Assembly (NCBI RefSeq): GCF_000002425.4
Contig: NC_037270.1
Span: 13,938,445-14,002,444, forward strand
Direction of reading: 5' to 3'
Source: Physcomitrium patens
Lineage: Eukaryota > Streptophyta > Bryopsida > Funariales > Funariaceae
DNA length: 64,000 nt
This document shows positions 22,701-33,784 of the stretch, one piece after another. Within the stretch, counting starts at the first letter, position 1, and every line of letters starts with the position of its first letter. The position numbers were made by a program, and so were the translations under genes. The notes beneath the pieces were generated by a model. That model was not told the origin of the DNA. It did not search any database and was given only the letters and a program-made list of their open reading frames with translations.

Positions 22701-24660
22701 TGCTACAATGCAATAACTTATTTTCTGAACAAACCTACACTCCCTCTCTTTCCAGTTCTTCGGTTATACATTCGTAGACTTCTTTATGTTTCTAAGATTG
22801 TGAGAACTTCATTCCTCACTTTCCTTGAAACCCACTCTTCTCTTCCGCTTGTTAAAGTGACGCACTAAAACTCCACGATGCTTGTGAGAAACATGCAAAA
22901 CCATCATGTTTCAAAAAGGGAGAAAAACCTAACCACAAGTTGCACACCGAGGTGTCACCATGTGAAGCATCACTGCATTGTTCTAGTAAAATGAAAACAC
23001 CAGGAATCCTAGAACTGACGTTAAGGAGTTGAAGAGCACGGTGCTCGCCGAAGCAGCAAGATCATGCCATCAATGGTGTGGTCAGGGAAAGATTAGAAGA
23101 AAAGACAAAGAGTTGGCATTTTGTGCATCAATGGGTATGGAGTTTTGTCTCTGGTGTCGTAGAGTCCTGGCCCTGCACTGCAGCGTGCGCATTAAGTGAA
23201 GCCAAACAGATCGATCCAGGATGAGTTGACCAGTGTCTCCGGCACTTGGACGCAATCGAGGTCACTGCAAGTTTTGAAATGGAGCCTCAGATTTGGTGAT
23301 TTGCTAACCGTTGCTGGGTTGCAAACAAGGCGCGACCATAATGAGTAAGCCACGTCGCGGGTGGTGCTCAGAGTCTCGTCGCCACGCCCCCTCAGGTTGC
23401 ACCCAGTTGGGACACCCGGAGGGGTGGTGGGGGTGGTGGTGGTGCGTGGCGACGCCGTGCGCTCGCAGATTGGGGAGACAATCTTGCGCTCAGTGTTCAC
23501 CGATCGCGGCAGGCAGGGTTTCGGATCGGACGCATCATTGCGTCGGGTGATAAGCCCTGCGAGGACAAAAGCTAGTAACAGACTTTCAACCCCGCGCGGC
23601 GAGGACCTCGCTGTAGCCCTCAGTTGACGGTGCCAGAGCTCCGACGGAGTTTGACAAAGGACCGGCGGTCGGTTCGCTGTATGCTTACCGCGAATGGGAC
23701 AACTCCGCTGCAGGTCTCTGACAGAACCTGCCACACCAGATCAAGCCCCCCCCCCTCCAGCAGTGGCGATTCACTGGCTTCACACCCGCTAACTCGTAGG
23801 GAGCCGACAGCACACGATGTCTACTGATAAGATGAAAGCCGCCGAATAGAATTTTTACACCTTTTTCTTGTTCACTTATTGTCGTCTCTCCTCTGGCCGG
23901 TCTCGCGATGCATGATGACCGCCTCTGCACGAGAAAAAGGCCAAGGACAATGCAGCAGTAACAAATGTCAACCTCAGGTTCAACCCAGCGTGAGCTTGGG
24001 AAAACAGGATCCACGAGCCACAAGCCCGAGTTGATGTTTTTCCAAGAATAGTTACTATCAGCAAAAGAAACCCCAAGGAGGCAAAAAAACAGAGATCTCC
24101 AGGGTTGGTGATGATGACGAGGGTGCGAGCGAGATGAGAGCCCAGACATGCGCCGGGGATCAGACGATCGGGGGGCCGTGAGAGAGGGCATCGTCCATCA
24201 TCCATCACGCCTGGGAGCCGTCAGAGTCATCGCAGTGCAGTGCCATGTCATGGTAGCACCACGAAGGGAAAAAGGGTGAAGCAGAAAGAGAGAGAGAGAG
24301 CGAGCAAGGCTTGAATCAACCTGGACCACCACCACCACCACCACCATTACCACCACAAAATGGCGAGGGTGGTAGTGGCATCCGCCCCGCGTCCTTCCTC
24401 CATCACTGCTCGTCATTGCAGGCGAATCCATCATCACCCAGACCACCACCGAGCAGAAGAAGACGATGAGGAAGAAGAAGAGGACGATGAGGGGGCATGC
24501 AATGTAATCCAACGCAATCCCCATGTAACTGAACCCCTCTCTCTTTCTCTCACCACCACCACCTCGCTAGGTAGCCTTCACAACGAGACTCGCCATCGAT
24601 CGATCGACCCACCCAGCGAGCAATTGAGGGATTGAGGGAGTAACGGCTGGTTCTGGTGGT
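22701..24660. other. GC-rich DNA, no recognised gene
   Basis: Markedly GC-richer than its surroundings at 23.2-24.7 kb. The longest frame, minus 23734-23192, has no ATG at all and resembles no family I know. A GA run (about 24282-24300) and a CAC run (about 24329-24347) are present. It could hold an untranslated or non-coding transcript, but the sequence does not show one. Confidence 0.4.
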
Positions 24661-24725
24661 GGCCCCGTCTGGCGGCGGCTGGCGGCGTCAGGCGGCGTCA
24701 GTCGGCGTCTGGAGGCGGCAGCGGC
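24661..24725. repeat. 10-bp GC-rich minisatellite (GGCGGCGTCA-type)
   Basis: Six units in a 10-base register from 24661: GGCCCCGTCT, GGCGGCGGCT, GGCGGCGTCA, GGCGGCGTCA, GTCGGCGTCT, GGAGGCGGCA, then GCGGC. It is one of the most GC-rich spots in the window and marks the right edge of the GC-rich block. Confidence 0.9.
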
Positions 24726-27083
24726 ATTCTAGTTAGCCTTGGGGCATGATCACTGTGGGTGGGATTCACCACTTCCTTCCTTTCTTCATCTTTTTTTTTG
24801 TTTGTCCTTTTTACCTTCTTTTACTTTAATGTGGTAGAGAAACTTTTGGTGGATGGTGAATAGAGTAATATTCACATATGGTCTTCTTGTGCAACAACAA
24901 CATCAACATCCTTTGTTGAACTCAAACAATTGGTGTATGATTTCTTGTCTTTTTACATATTATATATATATATATATTAGATTTTCATGTAAGTAGAACA
25001 AAGATATGTAAGTTGGATATTTAAAGTTTCAATTTTATTAAAATTAAAATAATCTAAAAATATATTTTGGATGTTTTATCCATTTTATTAATTATAATTT
25101 ATTTATCTTTATTTAAAATAATGTAACATACTTTTGTACATGTGAGCTTACAATAATAATTAACAATTTATTTAGAGGTGTTAATGAGAATTTTTGAATT
25201 GTAAGCAGTAGAGGTGAATTCAATCATTACAGACGAATAACTTTTCAAGAATGCTATATCTTCCAAAAAAAGATATATATATAGTTATGTGTCGAAATTA
25301 GTTTGCATTTTGAAAATATTTTGACTTGACTTTAAAGGAACACTCACATTCGCTTTAAAAAATGGCATCGCACCAACACCAGCCTTGGTTTTGATGGGAG
25401 GGGCGGTGATAGGGTAGGAGTGGTTCGGACACACGGTGACAGGGTAGGTGGGTCCCACTTGTATATAAGCCCCCAGCTTTGCACATTTCTGGCGCCGAAG
25501 TAATACAACAATAAAAACAATAAATAAATAAATGAAGATAGGAGTAAAGAAAGAACAAGGAGGAATAAAAATAAACTAAAAAATAAAAAATTGAAGGCAC
25601 GCTTTTTATTTTGTTCATTGTAATACCCAAACTGATCCCCATTAATTTCCTATTCATATTCTAATTTTAATCCGGAAAAAATGAATAAAAATGAATTCTA
25701 AGCAACTCTATAATAATTGGCATCTCCTCATCACTTTCTCATACAAATCTGGCACAAAGGAAAAAGACAGGAAAACTTTCTGCCTGAGTTGCTTTTTTAG
25801 AATAATTATTAAGCATTTTTTATGCATACATTCATAATGCTTCCAGAGGCGAATGATGATTTATTTTTATTTTTATTTTTTTGTTGCTGCAGGGTAGGTA
25901 GGTTTCCTTTCCCACTATTTCTGCAAACCACAATTAGGGCACAAATTTATATTTAATAATTTTGTAAACTTTTAACAAATGTATCACGAAATTCTTTTAC
26001 ACTGGGACGCTGCTCGATTCCATTTCACTTCAACATTCAAATCTGCTCATAGTTCCTAAAAAAATTCACACTTGGGTTATTAGTTTTTCTTTATTTCCAT
26101 TCTGTAGGTTATCTTTGTTTTGCAAGGTTTGGAGAAACTCTCTTATCCAGCAAATGCTGATAAACACCTCCACTAAACATTGATGATGTGGCAGATTCGA
26201 GAATGCTCCCTAATCCCCAACATTCATTTACTCATTTATTCATTCATTCATTAATTAATTCATTTGTTTGGAATTTATAAGTTTTCCACATCCAGCAGCC
26301 TAAGACCAAGATTGCAAAAGGGAAGAAGGAGTTGCTTTTGTCGGCCGAGGGACAACCACACGCGACACATCACACCTAAAAAAACCATGTGTGTACAATT
26401 ACACAATGCCAAAAATTAAAAACTAAAAAAACAAATAAATCTCACTCTTGGTGTTTACTACAAGTAACCCACCTCAAGTATTTTCTGCTTATTTATTTGA
26501 TTATTTATATGCTTGCTAATTTAATAAAGAAAACTGAGGTCTGTTTACCACAAACATCACAGTCCGGTAATGGTGGGTGTGTACTGGCTCTGTGGCAGAG
26601 CGGAATCAGATCCCACTCCTTTCCTCCCCCCCTCCCCCTTTTGATTTCCATGCATTATCACCCAGAGCCGCCAAAAACAAAAACACACACACACACACAC
26701 TGAAATTACTTTACCAAAGCAGGGAAACAGAGGAAGAGCTAATAAATAAATAAAAAAAAACCCCCCAACAATAACCAAAACAAAACCCACGGTGGCCTGC
26801 TGGGGCAAAAACAACGAACTAACAAGCTTACGCAAAAAAATCCAGCTCCTCGCATCATCCCTGCACTTTGCGGTGGAGACCCACATCCCATTTCGTCATG
26901 TTTCCTTGCTTAATGAGCTTCAGATACTTCAAAACCATGATTCTGATACACTAATGGTAGGGATAACTGTGCGGTAAAAGTCTCGAGGTTGCGCTGCTCA
27001 GAGTGACGCTGGTGCTGGTGCTGAGGCTGCAGGTGCTGCTGGTGCTGCCGAGGGGGAGGAGGCGCATTACTGAAGCGCAGTAA
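24726..27083. other. Mixed-composition intergenic DNA
   Basis: AT-rich to about 26.3 kb, then more balanced. Contains a TA run at about 24957-24978, a run of CATT-type repeats near 26240 and a CA run near 26683. No gene supported. Confidence 0.5.
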
Positions 27084-27190
27084 ATGAGGCGCAGGGGTCG
27101 TCAAGGGGGCGAGGGGGTACCGAAGGTACAGCTAGTGCCGGAGGCATGTAAATTTAGGGGGGTGGTGATAATTGAAATAATAAGTCACAT

Positions 27191-27198
27191 TATATATA
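27191..27198 (+). promoter_or_regulatory. Candidate TATA box of the first expansin gene
   Basis: TATATATA in a locally GC-balanced stretch, 424 bases upstream of the expansin ATG at 27622. If used, it implies a leader of roughly 400 bases. It is the only clear TATA match in this upstream region, but TA-rich tracts are common throughout the window. Confidence 0.3.
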
Positions 27199-27621
27199 CC
27201 TCTGCTCTGCCTGCACGATCGCCATCACCCCATCGACGCGCTCTCATCTGGCAGTGGGCTCTCGTTGCCCTCCATTTCGTCCTCCTTCTCCTGCTCCTTG
27301 TAGTTATAGCTGCTGCTGCTGTTGTTGTCGATATTCTTCTCCAGTTGCAGTGTCAGGCATTGCAGCATAACTGCAGGGGAGTTGTTCAGACTGATGAGGT
27401 GTGGCTAGTACATATTGCAGTACTCACTGCCAACCGGTCGCTGCATTACTTCGCTGCACCCATCGAGTCTCTCTCTCCTCTCCTCCTCCTGCCAACAATA
27501 ACCATTTCAGCGTTGTCACTTTTACCTGCATTGTTGTTTGCGACCTTGGGTGGGCAGGAGCATTGGAGTTTCTTTTTCTCGACTTGGTGGTAGAGTGCAG
27601 GAGTCGGCTTGAGAGCAGGCA

Positions 27622-29175
27622 ATGGAAGCTATGGCTATGGTGTGGACTGTTGTCTTGGCGCTGATGCTGGTGGTGGCGCCCTTTGGATCGGAGGCGCGCA
27701 GCAACTTCATGGCGGGAGGATGGGGCTATGCCCATGCTACGTATTACGGCGGTGCTGATGCGTCAGGAACTCAAGGTGGGTCGGCGTTGTGGTGAAGTGG
27801 AGGAGTCCGCGTTTCTTGGCTGGCTTTTTGGTTGTCTATCTATGGACTGGTAGTATATTTGGGCGAGTTGGCGCAGTCAAGTTTGGGCGGGAGTCTTGAT
27901 GTCTTTCTTCACACAGAGCAGATGAGTTTTGATGATGGGGTTGATGGTGGTGGCTAAGGTAGCAGTCACCGCGACCATTTGGTTTATGCCTGTGTTCAGT
28001 ATTTGGAATGTGTGTTTCGTGTGGTTGGGATGAGGACTGGCTCATTTTGTTGACCTGGTAGTCAGCGCCGGACCGCACAGAAGAGTGTTGTCTCTTCGCA
28101 CCCCTGCGAGGGCGGGTGATCGGTTCCTGTGGTATTTCTTTATGTTTCCGTCTGTCTGCTTCTGTGAGCTCGTCGTCGAAGGATGTCAGTGTTCTCATGT
28201 GTCTTGATGCGAAGCTTGATTTCGGCGTTCTTTGAGCTTGATCGATTGAGCGCGTTTGCCTAGCGGCCCTTCAGTGTGTGACCCGATCATTCATTCGTTT
28301 ATGTGAAAATTTACTTACCATGACTGTTCTTGGCGCGGTTTTTGAAATGCAGGCGGGGCATGTGGATTCGGGAACCTCTACAGTACCGGTTACGGAACCA
28401 ACACTGCGGCACTCAGTGCTGCCTTGTTCAACAGTGGCCTTAGCTGCGGCTCCTGCTATGAGCTTGCTTGCGACCCCAATGGCTCCAAATACTGCCTTCC
28501 AGGGGGGCCAACAGTCACCGTTACTGCGACCAACTTCTGTCCCCATGGGTCCTTGGGAGGATGGTGCGACGCTCCCAAGCAGCACTTCGACCTCGCTCAC
28601 CCCATGTTCGTCAGCCTCGCGAGAGAGGTTGGAGGCGTCATCCCCATCAAGTACAGAAGGTGGGCTTTCATTCTGCACCCTCTGTTGCCATCGATCTTGT
28701 GAAGACTGCTTGGATATTTTGGTCATGCCGCAACAGTTCTTCCTCTGATCTTGAGAACACCCGCTAGGTATCGACAGGTTCACATGCTCATGTGTCCGAG
28801 TTACTGTTTGCGAGCTCCAGGCCTTGAAATGGTTCCGTTAACATTATGCCTGCCATGTTACACAGAGTTCCTTGCGTGAAATCCGGCGGCATGCGCTTCA
28901 CCATCAACGGCAACCCTTGGTTCTTGCTGGTGCTCGTCACCAACGTTGCCGGCGCTGGGGATGTGCAGCATATGTACATCAAGGGCTCCAACACCCCTTG
29001 GGAGCCTATGTCACGCAACTGGGGTTCAATGTGGCAGTTCACCGGCGACAGCAAGATGAAGGGTCAGGCTCTCTCCTTCAAGGCCGTTACCAGCGACGGA
29101 TCCGTGGCTGTCTCCATGGACGCTGCCCCCGGAAACTGGCAGTTCGGCCAGACGTTTGAAGGCGTTAACTTCTGA
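27622..29175 (+). CDS. Alpha-expansin, copy 1 (three exons)
   Basis: Secreted cell-wall loosening protein of the alpha-expansin family, which disrupts non-covalent contacts between cellulose and matrix glycans. Exons 27622-27775, 28353-28659 and 28866-29175 join to 256 residues, a normal length. Introns are GT-AG, phase 1 after GTQG and phase 2 in KYRR. Residues 1-25 are a signal peptide ending GSEA. The GH45-like domain has [19 protein letters not shown], the alpha-specific [12 protein letters not shown] and the HFD motif (129-131). The C-terminal CBM63-like domain has [22 protein letters not shown] and NWQFGQTF. A possible AATAAA lies at 29708, 533 bases past the stop. ATG 27622 was chosen because it directly precedes the signal peptide. 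Two more in-frame ATGs follow within six codons. Confidence 0.97.
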
Positions 29176-32100
29176 CCCTGGCCCTTCATGGTCCATGGCG
29201 ACCGTAGACCATATAATTTTTTTACATATCTTCAGAGAACAATTGTGATCGGTACTTTGAAGCCCTAGCAGAGGCGTTGTATATCTCGCCCGCTGTCTGT
29301 CTGTCTGGTATACATTCTTACTCCCCTAGCTAGTAGTCAGCTTAGCTCCTCTACCCCAGTCTTTATCTCAAGCAGTAGGTGCAGATTAGCGGGTAGGATT
29401 ATTAGCTTTGCACTTCTTGCTGCTTCTTATTGGTTTCCAATCAATGCCCACTCCAAGCCTACCATAGCCTTGAGCGCAGTGAGGAAGTTATATGGTTGCT
29501 GAGGTGTGCCTGTAACACCCGCTCCTACCTGTATTTTATACCCACAACACGTACCAGGCCTGCTCTATGTAATAGAATTTTGATGCTCTTGAGCACCAGC
29601 TCTAAAATCTAATGCACAAAGCATGACCCCATGCTACAGCGTTATTTGCAACTATTGTGCAGTGGTGAGAATGGCTTAGATGTTATCCACCTGCTCTTAA
29701 GAAAAGCAATAAAAAACTTACTAAAATGATCCTTTTTAGAAAAACAGACATTGTAATAAATGAAGGGCTTCTTCTTATACGCTTATCACATCTGGTTGCA
29801 ATGAACTTTCTTCAAATCTGTTTTCGTTAGTCGGTTTGTCGACTACGTTTACCTCAAATGCGTTGCAGAAAATCAGCAAACTGAAGTGGTGCAACTGCAT
29901 CAGGAACAGTGCAGCGCACGTTTGTGAGCAGCATGCTTCATCCGCCAACTGCATCTACAAGCAGTTAGCAACAGCCGAAGAAGTGAGCTGCAGTAACGCC
30001 TGGCGTTCAACCCCGATTGAGCGTGGAGTGAGATAACTAGCATTAACTTCTCATCGGTTTTTTATTCAACGTCTTCCAGATCCTGGGAACCCTCCGCTTG
30101 GGCAACAAGATTATAAACCTTCGAGTCAATCATCCCTTTCTTGTGCTTCCACACTGGAAAGTCTCCTGCAGTACCCCCAAGTTGACAATTGCTGTGTGCA
30201 TCAATTATGGTGGGGTCTACTAAAAAATTCCAGTGTGGAACAAGGAACTTTTCAATGCCCATCACCAGCTGAGCTTTTGTTACCATGGAGTAGTAGCAGG
30301 GGCAGTTTAGGCTACCTTGTCCGGAAAAGCCAGGCAGAAAGTAAGGCAGACAGGCAGGGAAGCAAGCTAGCAAGCAAATCAGGCAAGCCAAAATCGTAGA
30401 AGGAGAATAGGAAAAAAAGAAGCATTGTAGCGACGCCGCGGTGGTTGAGGAGCTCTAAGTAGCTGTCAGATGGGTGTTCCTGTGTGAGCCCTGGGAGGCT
30501 CACTCAACTCACTCAGACCTCAACTGTAATGAGCTCTTCCTTCTTCTTCTTCTTCTTCTTCTGCTTTGCGTGGTGGGATCCGAGGCACCCCAATTTGAAT
30601 CCTCCTCAGGGGTTGACGGAGTCCCCAAGGCCAGTTTTCCGCTCCGTTATTTTGCGTTGCCTTTGCACAGCATCTGCAGGAATGCAGCAACCCTTGAGCA
30701 TAGAAACTGCTCTGTATTGCATTGCATTGCAGGGCTCAATGTCACCACTAGTTGGTGCCATGGCCTCCTCCCACATCTCTTTCTCCTCCCACTCTCGAAA
30801 CAGCGGCATTTAGAAAAGATGGGTCATCAAACCTGGGTTTCGGTACAATCATGCAGGTCACTGGATCAGTGTTTGCATTTACTCACCCACCTTGGCTTGT
30901 TCCATGGAGGGGGGGGAATACCAGGTACAATGATTTTATCTTCTCAAATCAACAGTTAAGTTATCCATTCTACTGCAAAGACAAAAACAAAGTGAATGAA
31001 AGAAAGTAGCACTTTCTTTTCTGCATTCATGTTGCGCCAGAAGCATTTTTTTCTCACATTGTATATCATGCTTTGTAATTTGGGGTGCTGAGAAAACCCA
31101 TTTGATGCACATTCCTCACATCCAAGAGCTGCAATCCAAGGCAACTGTAGCTGCTTCATGGTATTCATTAGCAGAAGCTGGTTTTAGCTGTGGACTTGGC
31201 CACTTGGAAGGGGGCTCCAAAACAGTATTGAAGAAAGGTCAATGGCCATGCCGACGGGCTTGTTCTCTCCACAACCTTTCTTTCTAATAAGAACACAAGA
31301 TGGGTTTTGTTCTTTTTTGCATTAATTTTGTCATTTTCTATGTATCGTATTTGGGGACACGAAGGACTGCCTCAAACTCCTGCTAATGTGGGAGGCATCT
31401 CTTCAATAAACCATTCAAAAGCATTAGATTAGGAAAGGGCACACACCTCTCATGCTTGTGTGTGAGTGTTTGTGTGTGTGTGTGTGTCAGTGCACAACAA
31501 TGGACAAAGTCCCCCATGTCCATCTTTCATTTATTTATTTATTCATGTTTGTTTTATTGTTGTTTGGGTGATTGGTTGCAGTGTCATTGGTCTTGGCTTC
31601 TTTTGTTGTTTGTTTTGTATCCCATTCAGTTTTTTTCGGTTTTGTTTGTTTCTGATTCTTTTCTTTTCTTTTTGTTTCTTTGTTTTCCCCCCTCTTTGCT
31701 CTCTCTCTCTCTCTCTCGCTTGTGAGGACATGAGCTATTTGTCACAATTAGAAAGAACCTTGTGGAAAACAGTGATCTTGTCTTGCATACAGATCCCACA
31801 TTTTCATGTCATTGGTTTTGTGCACTCTATTCAATGCTTACTTGGTCATGTGTTATCAGATTTATTTTCACAAGAGAGTGAGATTCTGATGCAAGGTTCA
31901 CAATCCATGAGAAATAACACAATTCCTTGTTAATTTGAGTTTATTAGATTGTTTATGGGGGGGGGGGGGTGTGTTGTAAAACTTGAAATTGAATTGATGT
32001 GCTGAAGTTATTGAAGCATAACAATTGTTCTTGTAATGGTGCATGTTTATTGAGACAACAGGAGTTTTTATGGTTGTCAATCCTCCAGTATTAAGATTAT

Positions 32101-33678
32101 TGTTTTGTTTTGTTTTGTTTTTTTTTAATTTATTATATTGACAGAAAATTGAACTTTCCTTGAATATATCTTACAAATGGATTATGGTTGTGAAAGTTAT
32201 TCTGACTACGTAGGAGAATTGGCATCAAACTTGCTGTAATAATTAAATAATAATAAAATCAATAACTTAACCTGATCAAAATCTTAATACTTTGGACAGA
32301 CTCAATTTGATAATTATTGGTACATATTGATTGTAGAATCTACAATTGTAGAATCAGCGGAACTTTAGTAATAGAGTGGAGTCTTCCAATTCAAAATTTT
32401 AGAAATGTACATTAATTTTTTTACAACATACAAATATTGCACTCTTTAACAAATCAATTTCATTCATATTAAGAACTATCTACCTACAAAATATTAAGCA
32501 TATTCCATTTTATGAAACACAGACTAAAACATACTCAACTTTAGAAAGTATGCTGAAATGAAAGAAAATTATACGTATATGCAAACATATATTGGGTACA
32601 TATTACTCAATAAATGCTTGGTACTTAATTTTTCGGTACATGTTGCTTTACATATGACCAAAATTTGAACTCATGTATGATTTTTTTTGTTATTACCATT
32701 AAAATATGATTCAAACATAATAAAAGAGGTTTCAGACCAAAACAATCATTTTAGGTGTTGAAGGTGTAAACGATTTTTTTAAAATTGAAAATTAAAAATA
32801 GAATTTTTAAGGAAACAATTCCTTTAGAAACTACAATACATCTAACGTTTATAAACAAGATTCGAATATTTTGAGAAGAAAGAATAAAGTAAATATGTAG
32901 AAAAAATAGTTATAAGGCATTAAAAAATAATAAATAAAATAAAATATAATCCAAGATATGTCTACCTATTAACAAATTTGTAAGGTGTCCTTCAAGGAGC
33001 ATGTATAGAATAACGAACAAAATTGGATTGATTTGTTAAGATCATTTCACCACCAAGTTTCATGTTTTTCTTTTCTTTTCTTTTCTTTTCATCTGTATTC
33101 AATTTTCTTGTTTTGTAACTACTTAATCATATTATCAAGTCCAGAAAAGAAACTCTCAATTTCATCTCCAGCACCCTTTCACAGTGTCTTTGTTTTTATT
33201 TATTTTCAGTTACTTATTTCATTAAAGTGAAATGAAAAATATGAAGAAATTATGCTATTTTAAACTCCTACCAACAAAGAAAATGTTAATTTTGTGATGT
33301 TTTAATACATTACAAGCTTTGTACATTTAAAAATTTGAAAATTACGTAAATTTAATGCATAAACAAGATGATTAACTTGCCTATACCCAATAGCCAAAAT
33401 AACAACAATAACAATTATAATTGAAGATAGATGCACAATGATACAAAGTTCCACATTATAGCAATAATTTCCAATAGATTAATCTTGAGTCATGAAACTA
33501 AACTGACACCACTTTGGCAATGACATGGAAAAACAGAATATTAGAAAAAACCAAAAAAGACAAGTTTAACAATTAAAAAAAAAAAAAAAAATCTCATTCA
33601 ATATCTAACTAAATTGTAAATAGAATGAATTTAGATTATCTCTATTCTACAAAAACAGGAAATATCAGCCACTCCCCA
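29176..33678. other. Intergenic DNA between expansin copies 1 and 2, first part
   Basis: No gene supported. Contains a TTC run (30540-30560), a TG run near 31470, 13 consecutive G at 31957-31969, and an AT-rich block at 32.1-33.6 kb with an A run near 33574. The first 500 bases are probably 3' untranslated sequence of the expansin. Confidence 0.5.
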
Positions 33679-33784
33679 TTTTCCCGCCAACTCGCCCACG
33701 TCTTGTTTCCCGCCCAAAATCATCGCCCAACCGCTAAGCGACACGTGGCACATAATGGCGGGAAATGGCCGCCCTGGCGGGAAA
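33679..33784. promoter_or_regulatory. Cluster of four exact E2F-type sites
   Basis: TTTCCCGCC occurs at 33680-33688 and 33706-33714, and its reverse complement GGCGGGAAA at 33757-33765 and 33776-33784. This is the plant E2F/DP consensus (TTTSSCGC), found in promoters of S-phase and DNA-replication genes. A CACGTGGC (G-box core ACGTGG) lies between the pairs at about 33743. Such density in an otherwise AT-rich stretch suggests a cell-cycle promoter, but I recognise no gene on either side. Confidence 0.55.

Noticed and set aside
23192..23734. 180-codon minus-strand open frame, the longest in the window
   Set aside because: It starts with GTG, contains no ATG at all, resembles no family and lies in GC-rich DNA where long chance frames are expected.
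27084..27593. 169-codon ATG frame just upstream of expansin copy 1, with a hydrophobic stretch
   Set aside because: It covers the presumed promoter and leader, contains the candidate TATA box and ends before the expansin ATG. The leucine and valine runs come from CTC/CTG/GTT repeats. Probably chance.
28271..28783. Long minus-strand frame over expansin copy 1 exon 2
   Set aside because: Antisense shadow of the expansin coding exon in mirrored codon phase; similar shadows lie over copies 2 and 3.
30474..30959. 161-codon plus-strand frame with a leucine run
   Set aside because: The leucines come from a TTC microsatellite read out of phase; no domain or splice support.
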